Assembly (NCBI GenBank): GCA_047602645.1
Contig: JASGGU010000009.1
Span: 1-64,000 of the forward strand
DNA length: 64,000 nucleotides
Source of the DNA: JAEYFP01 sp047602645
Lineage (GTDB): Bacteria > Bacillota > Clostridia > Lachnospirales > Lachnospiraceae
Direction: 5' to 3'
Part shown: one piece after another, positions 61,596-64,000 of the stretch
Position numbering within the stretch: position 1 is the first letter of the stretch
How the letters are laid out: each line of letters opens with the position of its first letter
The notes under the pieces: model-generated
Databases searched by the model: none
Seen by the model: only the letters and a program-made list of their open reading frames with translations
What the model was told of the DNA's origin: nothing
Made by a program: the position numbers and the translations under genes

Positions 61596-63101
61596 TTAAG
61601 GCTGTGATTCTTCTTTTTCCCATCCAAATGAGTATTTGACAGCCTTATGCCAGCCCTTTATTCTATTTTCCCGCTCCTGCGGCGTAAGCTGCGCTTCAAA
61701 TACCCTGTCCATCTGCCAGTTGTTCAGTATTTCTTCCCTGCTTTTCCAATAACCGACTGCAAGTCCGGCCAGATATGCGGCTCCCATCGCCGTTGTCTCC
61801 ACACAGGCCGGGCGCTTGACCGGCACATCGGTGATGTCCGCCTGGCACTGCATCAGAAAGTCATTTGCGCTCGCACCTCCGTCCACCTTAAGAGAAGTCA
61901 ACTCAATTCCGGAATCCGCCGCCATTGCCTTTACGACCTCATCCGCCGAGTAAGCAATCGATTCCAGTGTCGCGCGAATTATATGATATTTATTGACACC
62001 CCTTGTCAGTCCTACGATCGTCCCGCGTGCATACTGATCCCAGTACGGCGCGCCGAGTCCCGTGAATGCCGGCACAACATAACACCCATTCGTATCCTTT
62101 ACCTTTTTTGCCATATATTCCGAATCAGCCGCACTGTCAATCAGCCGCATCTCATCCCGCAGCCACTGAATCGCCGCTCCCGCCACAAATATGGAGCCTT
62201 CCAGAGCATAGGTAATTTTACCGTCAATTCCCCATGCGATTGTCGTGACAAGCCCGTTCCTGGAATACACCGGCTGATCACCCGTATTCATCAAAAGAAA
62301 GCAACCCGTCCCGTAAGTATTTTTCACTTCGCCTTTTTTAAAGCATGTCTGCCCAAAAAGCGCCGCCTGCTGGTCACCCGCTGCGCCGCCGATCGGGATC
62401 GGACCGCCGAAAAAGGAATCGTCTGTCATCCCATAGATGCAGCTTGATGGCTGCACCTTGGGCAGCATGCTGCGCGGAATGGTAAGCTCCTTTAAAATGT
62501 CAGTATCCCAGTCCAATGTACGAATATTAAACAGCATCGTGCGCGATGCATTGGAATAGTCCGTCACATGCACCTTACCCTTTGTCAGCTTCCAAATGAG
62601 CCATGTTTCCACGGTTCCGAACAGGAGCTCTCCCGCCTCCGCTTTGGCGCGTGCATCCTGCACATGATCGAGAATCCATTTTACTTTTGTTGCGGAAAAA
62701 TATGCATCTATCATCAGTCCGGTCTTTTGCCGATATTCCTCGGTCAGTCCCTTTTCCATCAGGGAATCGCAGTATTCCGATGTCCTGCGGCACTGCCACA
62801 CAATCGCAGGATAAACCGGTTCCCCCGTTTTTTTATCCCATACGACAGCCGTCTCCCGCTGATTCGTAATACCGATCGCCGCGATGTCTGCCGCCTGCAC
62901 ACCGATTTTAGACATGGCTTCCACACAAACCCCAAGCTGCGTGGACCAAATCTCATTCGCATCGTGCTCTACCCAACCCGGCTGAGGAAAATACTGTTTG
63001 AATTCCTTCTGCGCCTGCGAGCAGCTCTCTCCCCTCTGATTAAATAAAATACAGCGATTGCTCGTCGTCCCCGCATCGAGCGCCATTACATATTTCTGCA
63101 T
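61596..63101 (-). CDS. glpK: Glycerol kinase
   Basis: GlpK phosphorylates glycerol to glycerol 3-phosphate. The 501-aa protein has the FGGY kinase hallmarks: LDAGTTSNRCILFN at the N-terminus, GWVEHDANEIW, the ATP-binding region GGAAGDQQAALFGQ and the C-terminal KVDGGASANDFLMQ. The ATG at 63101 has GGAGG 8 bp upstream. First gene of glpK-glpA-like-oxidoreductase-DUF1667; no glycerol facilitator (glpF) is adjacent. Promoter at 63151-63179. Confidence 0.97.
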   Translation of the reverse strand: MQKYVMALDAGTTSNRCILFNQRGESCSQAQKEFKQYFPQPGWVEHDANEIWSTQLGVCVEAMSKIGVQAADIAAIGITNQRETAVVWDKKTGEPVYPAIVWQCRRTSEYCDSLMEKGLTEEYRQKTGLMIDAYFSATKVKWILDHVQDARAKAEAGELLFGTVETWLIWKLTKGKVHVTDYSNASRTMLFNIRTLDWDTDILKELTIPRSMLPKVQPSSCIYGMTDDSFFGGPIPIGGAAGDQQAALFGQTCFKKGEVKNTYGTGCFLLMNTGDQPVYSRNGLVTTIAWGIDGKITYALEGSIFVAGAAIQWLRDEMRLIDSAADSEYMAKKVKDTNGCYVVPAFTGLGAPYWDQYARGTIVGLTRGVNKYHIIRATLESIAYSADEVVKAMAADSGIELTSLKVDGGASANDFLMQCQADITDVPVKRPACVETTAMGAAYLAGLAVGYWKSREEILNNWQMDRVFEAQLTPQERENRIKGWHKAVKYSFGWEKEESQP

Positions 63102-63150
63102 CCGCCTAACCTCCTCCAAGACAGGAAACCGCTCCCGTTTATATGATTAT

Positions 63151-63179
63151 ATTATACTGGATCACGGAAAAATCGGCAA
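63151..63179 (-). promoter_or_regulatory. Sigma-A type promoter for the glycerol operon
   Basis: Minus strand: -35 TTGCCG (63174-63179), 17-bp spacer, -10 TATAAT (63151-63156), about 50 bp before glpK. A second TATAAT-like element follows directly. Confidence 0.7.
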
Positions 63180-63241
63180 GAACCTTCCTGCAGGGACACG
63201 TGTGTTATTCTTTTGTTTTTGTATCACCCGGCACACAAAAA

Positions 63242-63300
63242 AGCTATTACAAAATGTATTCATTGTGAACTTACTATGAAATACCTTTTGCAACAGCTTT
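63242..63300 (-). terminator. Intrinsic terminator after the truncated gene
   Basis: A long imperfect hairpin: 63242-63263 pairs with 63276-63298 (AGCT, CAAAA and TATT/ATGAA segments match). On the minus strand it is followed by TTTTTTGTG. It includes the stop codon of the fragment at 63299 and isolates the glpK promoter. Confidence 0.75.
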
Positions 63301-63679
63301 AAATTTTCATATCCTCAAACATTTCCTTGCCAATATAACAACCGGCCTGTGGATACTGCGGTGAATTAACAGCACAATCAAAGCTGTCAATCATTCCCTC
63401 AATTGATTGTATCATTCCATTCCAGCCCTCGTCGTACACCATGCGCAGACGCTTCCAATCCGTAAACATGCGGACAGCGGAACGACCGTACTTTCCCTCC
63501 ATAGTCGGAAATTTTAGTGTCACCCCTTCTTTTAGGACTGTCATTCCGTTTTCATCCGGCTGCGGAATATCTCCGATATCGTAGTTTATATTTGTAAACA
63601 CAGGGCAACATCCCCCTATCCCCTGATTATGCCAATATAGCAGGAGAGTCTTGATATCGTCAAGGAAAAGATTGCATTA
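63299..63679 (-). pseudogene. 5'-truncated gene fragment of unknown family
   Basis: An open frame runs on the minus strand from just after a TAA at about 63680 to the stop at 63299 (about 126 codons). It reads NLFLDDIKTLLLYWHNQG, then GGCCPVFTNINYDIGDIP, a central KFPTMEGKYGRSAVRMFTDW and a C-terminal PQYPQAGCYIGKEMFEDMKI. Coherent protein-like sequence runs upstream of the first possible start (GTG at 63601) but no start codon or ribosome site is found near its 5' end. It looks like the C-terminal end of a larger enzyme whose beginning was lost. The family was not recognised. It keeps a good terminator. Confidence 0.6.
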
Positions 63680-63698
63680 TTTTTTCTTTAAATAATAC

Positions 63699-64000
63699 TT
63701 AATTTCTACTTTCCGAAACTTTTCGTAGAATATGATTCATTAACATTAAAAGAAACTCATCTTCTTTACAATTTCCACATAATTCCTTAAAGTAAATTCC
63801 TTTTCCTGTTTTTAAATATGCTCTTACATTATTACTCTCATAGTAGTCTGCATTTGTAATTAACTTCATACTTTTTAACACTTGATGACTACTTATTAAT
63901 AGCGATTGCATAGCTTTCATAACTTTTGGATTTTTTTCTAGATCTACAATGACGTTTCCACTACCATGATAAATGTGTGTATTCAATCCAAAAAGCAAAA
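63699..64000 (-). CDS. AT-rich partial ORF leaving the window
   Basis: An open frame continues off the right edge; its last 99 or so residues are seen (LNTHIYHGSGNVIVDLEKNP..., a CGNC motif near the end, then LRKVSESRN). There is no start in the window. It has much lower GC than the neighbouring glycerol genes, suggesting acquired DNA. No family was recognised; the ending does not resemble a transposase or integrase motif known to me. Confidence 0.5.
   Translation of the reverse strand, partial: LLFGLNTHIYHGSGNVIVDLEKNPKVMKAMQSLLISSHQVLKSMKLITNADYYESNNVRAYLKTGKGIYFKELCGNCKEDEFLLMLMNHILRKVSESRN

Noticed and set aside
61647..62447. Open frame of 266 codons antisense to glpK (and a similar 243-codon one at 60414-61145 antisense to the GlpA-like gene)
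   Set aside because: Shadow frames of strongly coding GC-rich genes; composition is Arg/His/Pro-rich and unlike any protein family.

Overview
The window looks like a chromosomal segment of an anaerobic, flagellated member of the Clostridia (Bacillota), most probably a Lachnospiraceae-type gut bacterium. The reasons are the gene content (clostridial 559-aa LeuA, CdaA/CdaR/GlmM operon, mbl-flhO-flhP flagellar cluster, GH112 phosphorylase, YesM/YesN-controlled sugar ABC operon), strong AGGAGG ribosome binding sites, sigma-A type promoters and moderate GC. The species cannot be named from sequence alone.

Layout. 0-0.22 kb: two copies of a 100-bp repeat in tandem. 0.26-4.6 kb: a DUF212/YuiD-like membrane protein, rfbD, a polytopic membrane protein, a MerR regulator and trmO; trmO has a MerR-type promoter with a palindrome inside a 19-bp spacer. 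4.6-9.3 kb: a two-component system divergent from a three-gene ABC exporter of the peptide-antibiotic immunity type. 9.3-20.3 kb: a carbohydrate locus in which a YesM/YesN pair is divergent from a binding protein, two permeases, an HpcH/HpaI aldolase, a YghZ-like reductase, a GH112 beta-galactoside phosphorylase and a YhcH-family protein. 20.4-23.2 kb: a peroxiredoxin, a methyltransferase, a Cys-rich protein and a lipoprotein.

23.2-53.3 kb is read entirely from the minus strand and is mostly housekeeping: leuA; HPr; the c-di-AMP/cell-wall set glmM-cdaR-cdaA with two unknown membrane proteins; yvyF, comFC and recD2; flgJ-like, flhP, flhO and mbl; uvrA and uvrB with a glycosyltransferase/MBOAT/DHHW surface-polymer acylation module between them; then ctpA, an EnvC/PcsB-like hydrolase, ftsX and ftsE; a PucR-type regulator, a YitT protein and a WecG/TagA glycosyltransferase. 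A 131-bp MITE-like element with 9-bp flanking direct repeats sits in the leader of the last operon.

53.6-63.1 kb: a GT-C membrane glycosyltransferase, a CPBP protease, an HPr-like protein without histidine, RidA, a CvfB-like S1 protein, an acyl-ACP thioesterase, and a glycerol operon (glpK, GlpA-like dehydrogenase with BFD-type Cys cluster, FAD/NAD oxidoreductase, DUF1667 protein). 63.3-64 kb: a 5'-truncated gene fragment beside an AT-rich ORF running out of the window, suggesting the edge of an inserted region.

No CRISPR array, rRNA, tRNA, complete insertion sequence or phage was seen. The least ordinary items are the GH112 locus with its unusual partner enzymes, the MITE-like insertion, the uvrB/uvrA sandwich, and the MerR-trmO promoter. 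All functional calls are from reading translated sequence and motifs; no database search was run.
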